Assembly (NCBI RefSeq): GCF_016801865.2
Contig: NC_068937.1
Coordinates: 116,909,068-116,973,067, forward strand
Reading direction: 5' to 3'
From: Culex pipiens pallens
Lineage: Eukaryota; Arthropoda; Insecta; Diptera; Culicidae
DNA length: 64,000 bases
The position numbers and the translations under genes were made by a program. Under the pieces are notes generated by a model. It searched no databases, was not told the DNA's origin, and saw nothing but the letters and a program-made list of their open reading frames with translations. Positions 1-10,533 of the stretch are shown one piece after another (position 1 is the first letter of the stretch; every line of letters begins with the position of its first letter).

Positions 1-569
1 TAAAATTACACCTTTTTTCTAACATAAAAGATGTACCCCTTGTAATATTACCATGATTTTTTTTTCTGTGTATATCACCATCATTTTGGCCGCTATCTTG
101 GATTTAAAAATTCATTTTAGAGTAGTTTAGGGGTCATACCTAAACTCGACAATAAAAAATCAGACAACGAAAAAACTGTGGACTGTAATATTATATTTTG
201 TTAAGATTTTTATTAAGTTATACATAAAATATAAAAAAAAAATATGAATATCCATTAACAGAATTCAGGGATACGATTTTTGAAAAAAGGGTTTCTGTAC
301 ATTAAGCACCATGCGCCACCACCTACTGGGGACTTATTTCAATGGAGAAGCATGGTGCTTTATGTTCGATTAATTAAATGTAATGTTTGTCTTTGACCAT
401 GACTAAATGCATTCTCGTGAGTAAATGGCTCGATATGCACAAAAATGGCTTATAAATGTCTACAAAGTCTCATTGAAATCTAAGAGGGTCGAAATAAAGC
501 CCTAAGAGCAAAACTCTTTGTCAAAAATCTTGAAAACAATGAAACTTTATGCCTTTAAATTTCACATAC
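1..569. repeat. Intron sequence with R2-like and R3-like fragments
   Basis: This is the last visible SLC46 intron. Positions about 75-170 match the interior of the R2 MITE (the segment around GGCCGC-ATCTTGG followed by AGAGTAGTTTAG). Positions about 395-500 match the R3 family (CACAAAAATGGCTTATA followed by CTACAAAGT). A short inverted repeat, AAGCACCATGC (304-314) against GCATGGTGCTT (about 349-359), could form an 11-bp hairpin. Confidence 0.5.
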
Positions 570-809
570 CCAAATACAGCTGCCACGTGGTAACGGCAAA
601 CGCGTACACAAAGCTGGACAGGATCTTCGACATCGAGGACATCACCCCGATCAGGGCGTCGTCGATCTTCAACAGGTGGGAAAATACCCCCACCGAAAAG
701 ATCGTCCCAATCAGCCCCGTCAGCATGCCGTACGTGGAGAAGAAGCTGAACTCGACCTCACTCCAGTTGAACCGGTACCGGGTGAACAGGTAGATCACGG
801 ACATCTCAC
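570..809 (-). CDS. SLC46-like exon 4
   Basis: The acceptor is TGTTCTGTTCCAG and the donor GG|GTATGT. The exon encodes YLFTRYRFNWSEVEFSFFST, typical of the SLC46 second half, and two further membrane segments. The reading continues into an exon beyond the left edge. Confidence 0.85.
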
Positions 810-2565
810 CTGGAACAGAACACGACGGAAGACAGGTTAGCTGCTGGGGTTAGTGCCTAATCGGATGAAGTGACAAACGATTCTTAAACAGGGCAGCCCA
901 GCGGGTGTACTTATCGTAGATTGAGTTTAATAACCGGCTAAAATAATAATATCGCACTTCCGCGGAGCTACCCAGTCTAAGGCCAAGGCTAATGCAGCTA
1001 TACTAAATGCACACTCTACTAACCGTGCAGGGGCCCGATGACAACCATAACCACGATCATCAGCATGATCACCCGGAGGCGGCGTTGGCGTTCGCCTTGC
1101 TTGAACGCCACGCGGAACGTCTCCATCACGTGTTCCTTGTCGAAGAAGTCGGCCAGTGCGCTCTTCTCCTGGGCCTTCAGCCGTTCCTTCTCGTTGACGA
1201 TGTCGACCTCCGGCACGAAAAACACCCCGTAGAAAAACGCCACCAGGTACAGGCTGGCCGAGATCGAAAAGATGCCGTAGAAACCGATTTTCCTGGGTTG
1301 GTTAAGGGGTAGAGGAAAAAGATTGAACACTGTGTATGCCGGGCAAGATTGAAGGTTAAAATTGAAAGGGGAAAACCGCAAATGAGGCGCGTCTATGAGG
1401 TAATGTGGTACAAAGAATGGCCTGTAATCATTTGAGCATGGCAAATTTTTAGCCATGACTTTAACAATTCTAAAGCATTTTAATCAAAATAAAGCACTGA
1501 TTGTCTTTATATACCTAAAGCTTTCAATGGGGATTAGAAGCTTAAATGAAAACAACACAATTAAAATTACAGTCAAAAAACTTTTTTCGAACGATTCATT
1601 TACAATTTCCCGGTTATTCATCAAATTCGAGGACAACGGTCACTCGTTTGTATTCGTCACTGATTGTTTGTCCCCAGATAAAATCAATTTTGCTCGCAAA
1701 TATTTATTCATAATAGATACCCATTAATAATATTGATTTTCGGCGGGTGGAAACCGCTTACGCACGTGACACGGAAAACAAAATTACCCCCACGTTTATG
1801 CGAATGACACCGATTGAATACTAATCAGAGAACTTACTTGAGCAACACTCCACTGAACGCCATCCCGATGGGGACACCCAGCGAAAAGCACAGGTTCACG
1901 ATACCGATCCGCAGCGTTCGCTCCTCGGTGGTCGTCACGTCCGCAATGTAACTGAACACCCCCATAAACATGGTGAACCAACCCCCGGTGAGGGCCGGAA
2001 ACAGAGCCTCCGTAACGGCGGCGACCTCCATCGGTGTCCGCTCGAAGTACGTACACAGAATCAGGCCGATGGCCGTAGTGAACTCACCGATGATCGGAAT
2101 CAGAATGCACGGTTTCCGGCGGCCATGCCGGTCACTCCACGAGCCCCAGAACAGGATCAGCATGCAGGGCAGGGCACTCTGGAGAACCGTCTTCCAACCG
2201 GCCATCCGCGCCACCATCTGCTGGACCATTTCTTCCTCACTGTCGAAAGAGGGCGAAAAACCAAAATCGTTACAACTGTGACCCCAAAGTCACGTGCTGC
2301 CTCGACAAACTCACTGCGTGTAGTTGGCCGTTTCACGCCGCGTCAGCGCATCACAGATCGTGTCACCGTAGTCCAGATTTACCCGGCAGGCCTTCTCCAG
2401 GTTTAGATTCTGCGTCGCCAGGCCGGCCAGCACGCTCGGCATGATGTAGCACGCCACGATGGGCTCGACGGTGATGTTTTTCTTAAAGTAGCGCCACTTG
2501 TCCATGAATGTGCTGGTCGTGGCTTTCCGGTCCGGTTCAGGCATTTTTGTGACTTGTTTTGTCAT
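570..2565 (-). CDS. SLC46 / proton-coupled folate transporter-like MFS gene, 3' end outside window
   Basis: Four exons can be joined in frame on the minus strand: 2315-2565, 1838-2239, 1024-1292 and 570-809. Each boundary has a GT donor and an AG acceptor, and the phases (2, 2, 1, 1) agree. The product is a multi-pass plasma-membrane transporter of the major facilitator superfamily. The N-terminal EPIVACYIMPSVLAGLATQN stretch, the NLEKACRVNL motif and the loop-2 motif SDRHGRRKP are typical of the SLC46 family, whose members carry folates, nucleosides or muropeptides by proton coupling. The substrate here cannot be deduced. The start ATG at 2565 opens the only frame that joins exon 2. Exon 4 ends at a strong GTATGT donor at 564-569, so the last helices and C-terminus must lie left of position 1. 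About 323 residues are visible, against roughly 450-500 in the family. Confidence 0.88.
1024..1292 (-). CDS. SLC46-like exon 3
   Basis: The acceptor is CCAACCCAG and the donor G|GTTAGT. The exon encodes a helix (FSISASLYLVAFFYGVFFVP), the charged central cytosolic loop (NEKERLKAQEKSALADFFDK) and the beginning of the second helical bundle (RVIMLMIVVMVVIGP). Confidence 0.84.
1838..2239 (-). CDS. SLC46-like exon 2
   Basis: The acceptor is a pyrimidine-rich stretch ending CGACAG, and the donor is AA|GTAAGT. The exon encodes EEEMVQQMVARMAGW, TM2, the MFS loop motif GSWSDRHGRRKP, and following helices through GVFSYIADVTTTEERTLRIG, which resembles the central conserved part of SLC46 proteins. Confidence 0.86.
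2315..2565 (-). CDS. SLC46-like exon 1
   Basis: This exon carries the start codon and 83 full codons: a short basic cytosolic tail, TM1, and the first extracellular loop with NLEKACRVNLDYG and potential N-glycosylation at NYT. The donor is CA|GTGAGT at 2309-2314. The split codon becomes His after joining exon 2. Confidence 0.85.
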
Positions 2566-3794
2566 TTTTGGAACTATTTTTACTTGAACTTGTGTGCGTT
2601 ACGGTATTATCACAGTCACTTTGGTGCACTCATTGGTTAGACTAGTTGTATTGCTGTAATCATTTCTGTGCTATTATAGAGAAAGAGATTCAAAATGTGT
2701 TGATCGAACCCACTACAACCCTGCGTTTCAACTTTTCAAATTATTTCAGTTCAATGAAAAGCATTAAATTGTATAAATCTTTAACTCCCAGAATATAACG
2801 AAGTTGGGGGTCCATTTTGAATAAAAAATAAGCATTCTGATTTTTTGTTTGGTTTTGTCAGGACAAGTTGATTTAGGAATCATGGATACAACGAATTTTT
2901 ATTTAAATGGAGTGAATTTTAATCTTATGGAGAAAAATATCGTGAAATTCCGGATTTCACTTTTTAAAAACCCTAAGGATCCTCTACACGCGAACAATTT
3001 TTGCTTCGACTTTTTTGCGGAAATTGTCATAACCAAGTCCCAAAATAGCTATTTTCGCAAGTTTTTCTTTTTTTTTTGTTTTTTAAAGAAACTATTGAAA
3101 CAATCAGATCAGTTTAGGTCTTGCATAACATTTGTACAGGACCTAATACAAAAAGTGGAACTCTAACTGTTTTCTATTCAGAGTTCTGACAATTTCCGTA
3201 AATAAGTCGAAGCAAAAAATGTTCGCGTGTAGTGGACAACAACTATGCTTTAAAAGTAATTTAAAAATCATGAAACTACTGTAAAGCAAAACAAAAACAG
3301 CGCAAAATTATCGAAATTTCTTCCTGAAAAAAAATTTTTTTTAATCAGAGAAAAATGGCAAAAAAACAAGAAGCATCGAATGATTTTAAAAATTATAAAA
3401 ATTTGGTAGGGGAACAGCATCTAACTCCAGCGTGCCTCTTATGTCGTCATATCAGCACTTTAACAACCAATTGCAGCTCATAAACAGAATATTCAACTGA
3501 AATCGAGTGATATAAGTTTAAATCAGCAAATTGGATGGAGCGAGTAAGAAAAATTAAAAAAGAAAATTCAATGATTTATATGAAAACAAACTTTGAGAAT
3601 GCAGATGTTTCCAACAAGGTTTTTTATTGTGTGGATATGAAAAAAAATGTATGAAGATGAAGTGAATTTTAATTTCTAATTTTTAAAAAACAACTGCTGA
3701 TTTTGTTCTAAAATTGTTTCAAGTTTAAAAATAATATCTCAACAACATAGAAATCAATAAAAGTTTGAAAAGAATATGTAAGAAATTAGATACT
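2566..3794. other. Upstream region, nothing recognised
   Basis: This is AT-rich sequence upstream of the transporter start. It must include the 5' UTR and promoter, but I see no convincing TATA box or start site. The plus-strand ORF around 2850-3166 has low-complexity FFF/KK-rich translation and no recognisable domain. Confidence 0.4.
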
Positions 3795-4106
3795 ACAGTA
3801 CAGTTTATCAAAAGTTCGATTATCCGAAGGTTTTTATGGGACTTCGGATAAGCGAATCACGAAAAAAAACAGTTTTTTTATTTGCTTACTTTTAACGTCA
3901 AATTCTATTTCTGTTGTTTGCTTTGACAAACTACCAATTGAATTTTTTCGGCCGCCATTTTGGGTACAAAAATTCTAAATCACTTTAGAGTAGTTTAGAA
4001 TTTCATACGTTAGCTCAACAATTATAAATAATACAAAGATGACAAAGACTCTTTTATCCAAAGTGAAATTTTACCGAGGCCTTCGGATAATCGAGTCTGG
4101 ACTTAA
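3795..4106. mobile_element. R2 MITE copy (GATTATCCGAAG ends)
   Basis: The left end reads TTCGATTATCCGAAGG and the right end CCTTCGGATAATCGAGTCTG, giving inverted termini about 310 bp apart. The interior shares the GGCCGCCATTTTGG and AGAGTAGTTTAG blocks with the copies near 1, 28.3, 37.4 and 59.1 kb. It has no coding capacity. Confidence 0.75.
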
Positions 4107-4353
4107 AATAAAATCCACATTGCTATAGCGTTTAGAAAAATGATATAAATTTCTTTTATTTTGAAAAAAAAATTAGATTTATAAATTATTATTTATCGAC
4201 TCAAATACAAATAAATCGATTCCTTATCAATAAATATCACATAATTTGACTTGGTTGTTGAGCAGGAGCTGTTTTAAATTATTGTTGTTATTTCAAAGAA
4301 CTGGGTTTGACAGAAATTTAGTGCTATGACTTTTATCAGAATGAAGATATGGC

Positions 4354-5095
4354 TGAGCAATTCCATGCCGAATAAGGAATCGGTTGTACCGGACCCTCTC
4401 AAATTTCATTGAAACTTTGTAGACATGTTATCCTACGCTCAAGTACGCTGTATATATGGAGCCAGTTTCACTCGTTAATGACATTTGAGAAGAGCGTGAG
4501 TGTTTTGAATATTTTTGCATTCCGTAATTTAAATATCGCTGTATCTCGAAGCATCGTATCAAAAAGTGGTCAAAGACAGACTTGTAGGAAATTTGACGGG
4601 CTTTCCGAAAAAATACACTGAAAAAAATATATGCCACTTTTATGAGATTTTTTGATATTTAAGTTTAAAAGTCAGATTTGAAGATGAGGTGAAGATGAGG
4701 TGAGTTCACGATTTTATTTCGTTCATTTTTTTTCACGAAAAATGCAGGATGGACAAAAATCATTAACTGAAACTGTTTTTTTTTTAAGTGCTCTAAACGT
4801 CAAAATTTTCAAAAACCGAATACGGTAATCGATTTTCCAGACAATTTTACATAAAAGTCTCCATATTGACCATTGGCCTAGGTCCAATTCTTGAGAAGTT
4901 GCAGCGGTTTAAAAATAAAAATGTCGAAAAAGTAGGTTTTTTTATGGTTTTTGGCAGTTTCTAAATCACAGACTTGATTTTTCGGTCTCGAAAATATTTT
5001 TACCGGAAAGCTCGTCCAATTTCCCATAAGATTGCCTTTGAAGAAAAAAAACACCTAAAAAATTCCTGTTTTGATCTGGAATTGCTCGACTACAT
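4354..5095. mobile_element. R3 repeat copy
   Basis: The copy begins GAGCAATTCCATGCC and ends GGAATTGCTCG, so both termini carry the same end in inverted orientation. The interior shares GGAATCGGTTGTACC, ACATGTTATCCTA and CTTTCCGAAAAAATACACTG with the copies at 7.43-8.90 kb and 57.07-57.32 kb. It is non-coding. Confidence 0.72.
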
Positions 5096-6616
5096 TAGGT
5101 ATAAAACAAAGTTAGACCGTTTGCAAATATTTTTCAAAGTTTATGGATCATAGATCGAAAAGAGACTTAGAACTTAGATAAGTTGATTTTGCGATGTCTT
5201 GACATGTACATAATCTAGCGAAAACAATCAATTACAGCTGTTTCATTAACACGTGTGCCCACACTGCATTCATTTGAGTAACATATTTCAGCACAATACT
5301 TTACATTTTGCAGAACTCTCCCTTTCGCCACCGGCTTCAGTAGCATCATTTAAATATTTGTTCTTATCAGCCCACCTGTACACGAGAAAAATGGCTGCTT
5401 GACTGGGCTTTGTTGTCGTTAGCCAGAAGCTTTAGCTGTATATCAAAGCACAGTTGAATGAAGTTACTTTGATAGATTTATCAATTTTAATATTTTAGAA
5501 ATATTAAACCTTTCAATAACATTTATTTATATTAAAATAACTTTTTTGCAATTCCGCTGTGAAACTGTCAACTTTTGCTGTCCTTCTGGAGAAACGAACT
5601 ACTTTTCCCTTCCAAAAATAACAGAATGTAAAATTAATACCTTTCAATACCTCTGTAATGAGCGCTGAAGTTGAACTTTTCACCACTAGTATCGAAAAGT
5701 AACATTTTTAATTTATTTATATTTTGTTTTAAATGGTGAATTTACTTGACACATGAATGTTTGACATAAAATTCAATTCTAGAAGCATTGTTATTGATCA
5801 CAAAAAAATGTTGCAAGCAACTCGTTGCAAAACTTGTACGACTCATGCTGAAAAAATTTTCTTTTTGCAATTTGTTGTACAAACTACTTTTAATCAAAGG
5901 CACTCAAAGTCACGGTTGCTTGCTCAGGTGACTTTACTGCAGGCCCCAATCGGAAAAATGCCGGTATTTGTGTCATCTCTAATTGACATTGAAACCTAGA
6001 ACGATATCATCGAAGCGGAAAATTATAACCCAGAACTTTAAGTTTTTTGGCTGATGTAATTTTCTGCATGCACGGTTATGTGTTGACACAACATTGTGAT
6101 TGATAATGCCAAATTAGTTCTTAATTTAGAATCATCATTCTTGTTAACACCGTCACGCAAATAACGATGCTAACAATCAGTTAAGCCAATCAATTCGCAC
6201 GATGTCGTTAATTCAGTAGAACAACTTTAATCGTGACCATACTTGGAGTACCAACATTAAGCATTGAACTCGCTGAACTCGTGTACATGCTCATCGTATG
6301 GCCATCTCTAAGCTTAAAGCAACTTTGTTTTAAAAATAGCACCCTTTCACTTTGGAGGGATCCGCTCCAATCGTCACATACATGTAAGCATTCCCAACCA
6401 AGAGATGACCCATTCATTTTTTTTGGCTAGTACAATTTGAGCCGCACTCTTCAAACGGCCGTATCAGTATGACTGCAAAGAAGAAGCTAGAATTGCTTAT
6501 CGCAGCATTCAAGTCCAATTTGTCGCGGAAAGTTCTGTTAATCCAATCCGTTTAGCGTGCCCGTGGTGCCGGGAAGTTTTAGTTTGATGCATTGATTTCA
6601 CACAATTATCTAAGAA
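5096..6616. repeat. Intergenic DNA with an R5 fragment
   Basis: Positions about 5660-5900 share the R5 motifs (AGTTGAACTTTTCACCACTAGTAT, then TTGCAAGCAACTCGTTGCAAAACTTG, given here in parts) with 29.2-29.5 kb and 10.55-10.88 kb. The rest (5100-5650 and 5990-6616) holds no feature I can name. Confidence 0.45.
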
Positions 6617-6687
6617 GCATCGGTGGTTCAGTGGTAGAATGCTCGCCTGCCACGCGGGCGGCCCGGGTTCGATTCCCGGCCGATGCA
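6617..6687 (+). tRNA. tRNA-Gly (anticodon GCC), copy 1
   Basis: This 71-nt cloverleaf has acceptor stem GCATCGG paired with CCGATGC plus discriminator A. The anticodon stem CTCGC/GCGGG surrounds loop CTGCCAC (anticodon GCC), and the T arm is CCGGG-TTCGATT-CCCGG. A and B boxes are intact. A T5 run just downstream (from about 6693) can serve as the Pol III terminator. The stem contains one U-G wobble. It decodes GGC/GGU glycine codons. Confidence 0.96.
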
Positions 6688-6888
6688 TAGATCTTTTTAC
6701 TGTTTGAGCTGAAAAATCACCGATTGTGATTGGACACTCAACAATATTTTGACTGAATGAAGTATATGAAATAATAATTGTAATTTTTTATTCAAATGAA
6801 AAAAGAAATCGGGAAAAAAATCTAAATATTCTAAACCTGAACTTTGAATGAGCATTGCAATCATGTTTAAGATCATTACTTATAACAA

Positions 6889-6959
6889 GCATCGGTGGTT
6901 CAGTGGTAGAATGCTCGCCTGCCACGCGGGCGGCCCGGGTTCGATTCCCGGCCGATGCA
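6889..6959 (+). tRNA. tRNA-Gly (anticodon GCC), copy 2
   Basis: It is identical in all 71 bases to the tRNA 201 bp upstream and in the same orientation, while the flanks differ. A TTTT run follows at about 6965-6968. Both being intact and identical suggests two functional genes kept alike by recent duplication or gene conversion. Confidence 0.96.
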
Positions 6960-7431
6960 ATGATATTTTGGTGTTTGGATTGTTGAATATATAATATAAA
7001 CACAGTGAGTATAGGGCAATGCCAAGAAAAGTCCGGAGGCGCATTTCGATTAAGAAATAGCTTAATATTTTGCTAGAACTTAACCACAAACTACGTAATC
7101 CGACTATCTGTCTTGTCACAATACTGTATTCATTACTATAAGAAGAATATTTGAAGAAAACATGGTGAAAAAAACTTCAAAGTATTTACAGCAGCCTTAT
7201 CAAAAACTAACATTTAACAGTATTTTACAGAATTTTGCATTCATGCAACTTTTACGTGTTCATATATAGTTTAATATTTTAATAATGTTTGTTTTAATTT
7301 CGTTTTTTTGCAGTTCCGTTGTGAAACTATAATTTCCAAAGACGAAACAGGATACAAAAATAACACAAAAATTAGCAGTACTTTTCAGCATCCTTTAGAG
7401 TGTCTAATACTTTTCATATAATTTTCTCAAA
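6960..7431. other. Intergenic, nothing recognised
   Basis: This is AT-rich DNA between the tRNA pair and the next R3 element. I see no coding or structured signal. Confidence 0.4.
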
Positions 7432-8896
7432 GAGCAATTCCATGTCAAATAGGGAATCGGTTGTACCCGACCCTCTCCAATTTCAATGTAACTTTGTAGT
7501 CATGTTATCCTAGGCATATATAAGCCATTTTTGTGTACAGTACAGTTACATTCGATAATGACATTTGAGATGGGCGTAAGTGTTTTAAATATTTTTGTAT
7601 TTCGTAATTAAAATATTGCTATATCTAGAAAGCCATTGCATCGTATCAAAAAATGGACAAGGACAAACTTGTAGGAAATTTGACGGGCTTTCCGAAAAAA
7701 ATACTCTGAAAGAAAAAAACATTCCACTTTTATGAGATTTTTTGATTTTTAAGTTTAAAGGTCAAATTTGAAGGTGAGTCCACGATTTTTTTAAGTTCAA
7801 AACTTTTGTGAAAATAGCCTAAGATGTTACAAAAAGACTAACGAAAAATGCAGGATGACCAACTCCCCTAAAAAAATACAAAAATCATTTACTGAAACTG
7901 TTTTTTTTTTTTTTTTTTGAAAAGTACTCTAAACGTCAAAATTTTCAAAATCCGAATACGGGAATCGATTCTCCAGACAATTTTACATTAAAGTCTCCAT
8001 ATTAACCATTGTCCTCAGTCCAATCCTTGTGAAGTTACAGCGGTTTTAAAAATAAAAATGTTGAAAAAATAAATTTTTTTGATGGTTTTTGGCAATTTCT
8101 ATATGACAAACTTGATTTTTCAGTCTCGAAAATATTATTACCGGAAAGCTCGTCCAATTTCCCATAAGTTTGTCTTTGACCACATTTCAATTGGATGTAT
8201 GGGCTTACAGATATAAGCTAATAACATTGCTCATAACTGAAAACATAATATTTTTTCAGTGTAGTTTTTACATTTTTATTTTTAAAACCGCTGTAACTTC
8301 ACAAGGATTGGACTAAGGACAATGGTCAATATGGAGACTTTTATGTAAAATTGTCTGGAGAATCGATTCCCGTATTCGAATTTTGAAAATTTTGAAGTTT
8401 AGAGTACTTTTCAAAAAAAAAGTTTCTTTAAATGATTTTTGTATTTTGTTAGGTGAGTTGCTCAATCCTGCGTTTTTCGTGAGTCTTTTTGTAACATCTT
8501 AGGCTATTTTCACAAAAATTTTGAAAGAAAAAAAACCATGGGCTCACCTTTAAATTTGACTTTTAAACTTTAAAATCAAAAAATCTCATAAAAGTGGAGT
8601 GTTTTGATTTTCAGTGTATTTTTTTCGGAAAACCCGTCAAATTTCCTATAAGTTTGTCTTTGACCACTTTTTGATACGATGCAACGGCTTCAAGATATAG
8701 CAATATTTAAATTACGAAATACAAAAATATTTAAAACACTTACGCCCTTCTCAAATGTCATTATCGAGTGTAACTGGCTCCATATACACAAAAATGGCTT
8801 ATATATGCCTAGGATAACATGTCTACAAAGTTTCATTGAAATCGGAGAGGGTCAAGAAAAAAGTGCCTAAAAAATTACTGTTTTGGGCTGGAATTG
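7432..8896. mobile_element. R3 element with ~0.65-0.75 kb inverted arms
   Basis: The left arm (about 7434-8190) is matched by the reverse complement of the right arm (about 8240-8893), centred near 8.2 kb. Shared blocks include ACTTTGTAG-CATGTTATCCTAGG, GACATTTGAGA-GGGCGTAAG and TTTGACGGG-TTTCCGAAAAAAATAC. The termini are GAGCAATTCCA and its complement GGAATTGCTC. There is no ORF of note, so this is a non-autonomous long-TIR or foldback-type element. Confidence 0.75.
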
Positions 8897-9028
8897 CTCC
8901 AAATTTTGTTTGAATTCTATGTCATAAGAAATTATCACAAGGAAAACAAATTGAGAACAAAACTAGGAGATTTTAAAACGATTAGAATTGTAAAAAAAAA
9001 GTAGTAGAAGACTTCTGGAGTTTTTTTA

Positions 9029-9147
9029 AGGTCCAATAAACCAAATTTTCAGTTTTTGCTTTTTGGGTGTTTTTTAATGCCCCTGACTCAAGGCGGTTTC
9101 AAAAACACCCAAAAAGCAAAAACTGGAAATTTGGTTTATTAGACCTT
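9029..9147. repeat. Hairpin inverted repeat, ~46-bp arms
   Basis: AAGGTCCAATAAACCAAATT... (from 9029) is the near-perfect complement of the sequence ending GGTTTATTAGACCTT at 9147, around a loop of ~25 bases. It is probably a small MITE remnant. Confidence 0.7.
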
Positions 9148-9315
9148 TTAGACCGCCAGATTTTTTCAGCACGAGTCGTGCATTTATCCTACGAGGTTTT
9201 GCAACGAGTTCCAAACAACATTGTTTGCAATTCCGAAAACACCCTTTGAGTGGATATAGGTCAAATGTGTATGTATTTTGTCAATGAATCGTTGAAATAA
9301 AAAAAACGTTGAAAA

Positions 9316-10525
9316 TAGAGCGTCCAATTTCCCGTCCCGGGAAAAAAATCCCGGGAATTCCCGGGATTTCCCGGAAAAAAATATTTCCCGTTTCCCGGGA
9401 AATTTGTAAATTTCCCGGGAATTCCCGAAATACAAGCAGAAGTATACATTTTCCTACCTTTTTGGCACAAATGTTTTGAAATTATTTGATTTTATTTATT
9501 TCAATACACTGTTCATATTGAACTAATCAGTTTGTCTGTAAAATAAAATGGTCAAGGTTTAATTCAGATAATATTTATTTTTGAAGCATTCACCACTAGG
9601 AATATTGTTTGCTTATATGTTGGACAACAAAAATTACGCTGTTACGGAATAAATATAAACTATTTTGTAAAAGGTTGTAAAAACCTTTTAAACGTTTTTT
9701 TGTAATATCATTTGAAAATAAGATATTAACATCTTCCGGCCAAGATCAACATTGAGATTTGAGGATGAAAATTGAACTGATAAACTGTTAAATATAAAAA
9801 ATGTCGTTAAATTTCAACCACTTTTAAATGCTCAAAATTATTTATTACCATATTTAATACCATATATAACTAAAATCATATTATAAAACCATGCAAAACC
9901 ATTAAAAAACAACTTCGTATCATATGAAATTTATCCAAAGAATGCAACTATATTTTTAAAAAAACTCCCTCCAAATATTTGAAAACTATGAGTTGTGATT
10001 TCATGAAATAGTGTTTCAAGTTAAGAAGCGCTAGAAATAAGATTTTTAAGGTAAATTCAATGATTATTTATCTATTCACAAGTTGAAAATACTTGTTCTG
10101 AGATAAATTATTTGTCATGAGAAACCAAATTTCTGCATGATTTTTTTTTCATTTTAACTTGACAAATTTCAAAGCAATTTTATGGTTGTGGAGCATAGAT
10201 TTTCATTTCAACAAAAATACTAATATTTTTTTCTTTTATTAGGGACGATTTGAAAGACGGCATTCAAATTAGAAAGTTTATATATTTTCTCAAAGTTGCA
10301 TGATTTTTGACAAGCAGTCAAGCCATTCATGGATCCTCACACTCATTTTGACCATTAAAGTTGCTGTTCTATACAATTTTGTTGCAAAAGATTTATCAGA
10401 AACAGGATCAGAATAATTTTCGTTAAATTTCAAATTTCCCGGGAATTCCCGGGATTTCCCGGGAAATTTGTTGAAAATTTCCCGTTTCCCGGGAATTTTG
10501 TAACCCCGGGAAATTGGACGCTCTA
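9316..10525. mobile_element. Non-autonomous hAT-like element with TTCCCGG-rich ends
   Basis: It has a perfect 19-bp terminal inverted repeat, TAGAGCGTCCAATTTCCCG, and an exact 8-bp target duplication GTTGAAAA at 9308-9315 and 10526-10533. Just inside each end are clustered CCCGGGAATTCCCGGG and TTTCCCGG units. The interior is AT-rich and has no transposase. An 8-bp duplication is the hallmark of hAT and a few other cut-and-paste superfamilies. Confidence 0.9.
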
Positions 10526-10533
10526 GTTGAAAA

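Noticed and set aside
304..359. Short hairpin as a microRNA precursor
   Set aside because: Only 11 bp of pairing with a large unpaired loop, too short for a Dicer/Drosha substrate.
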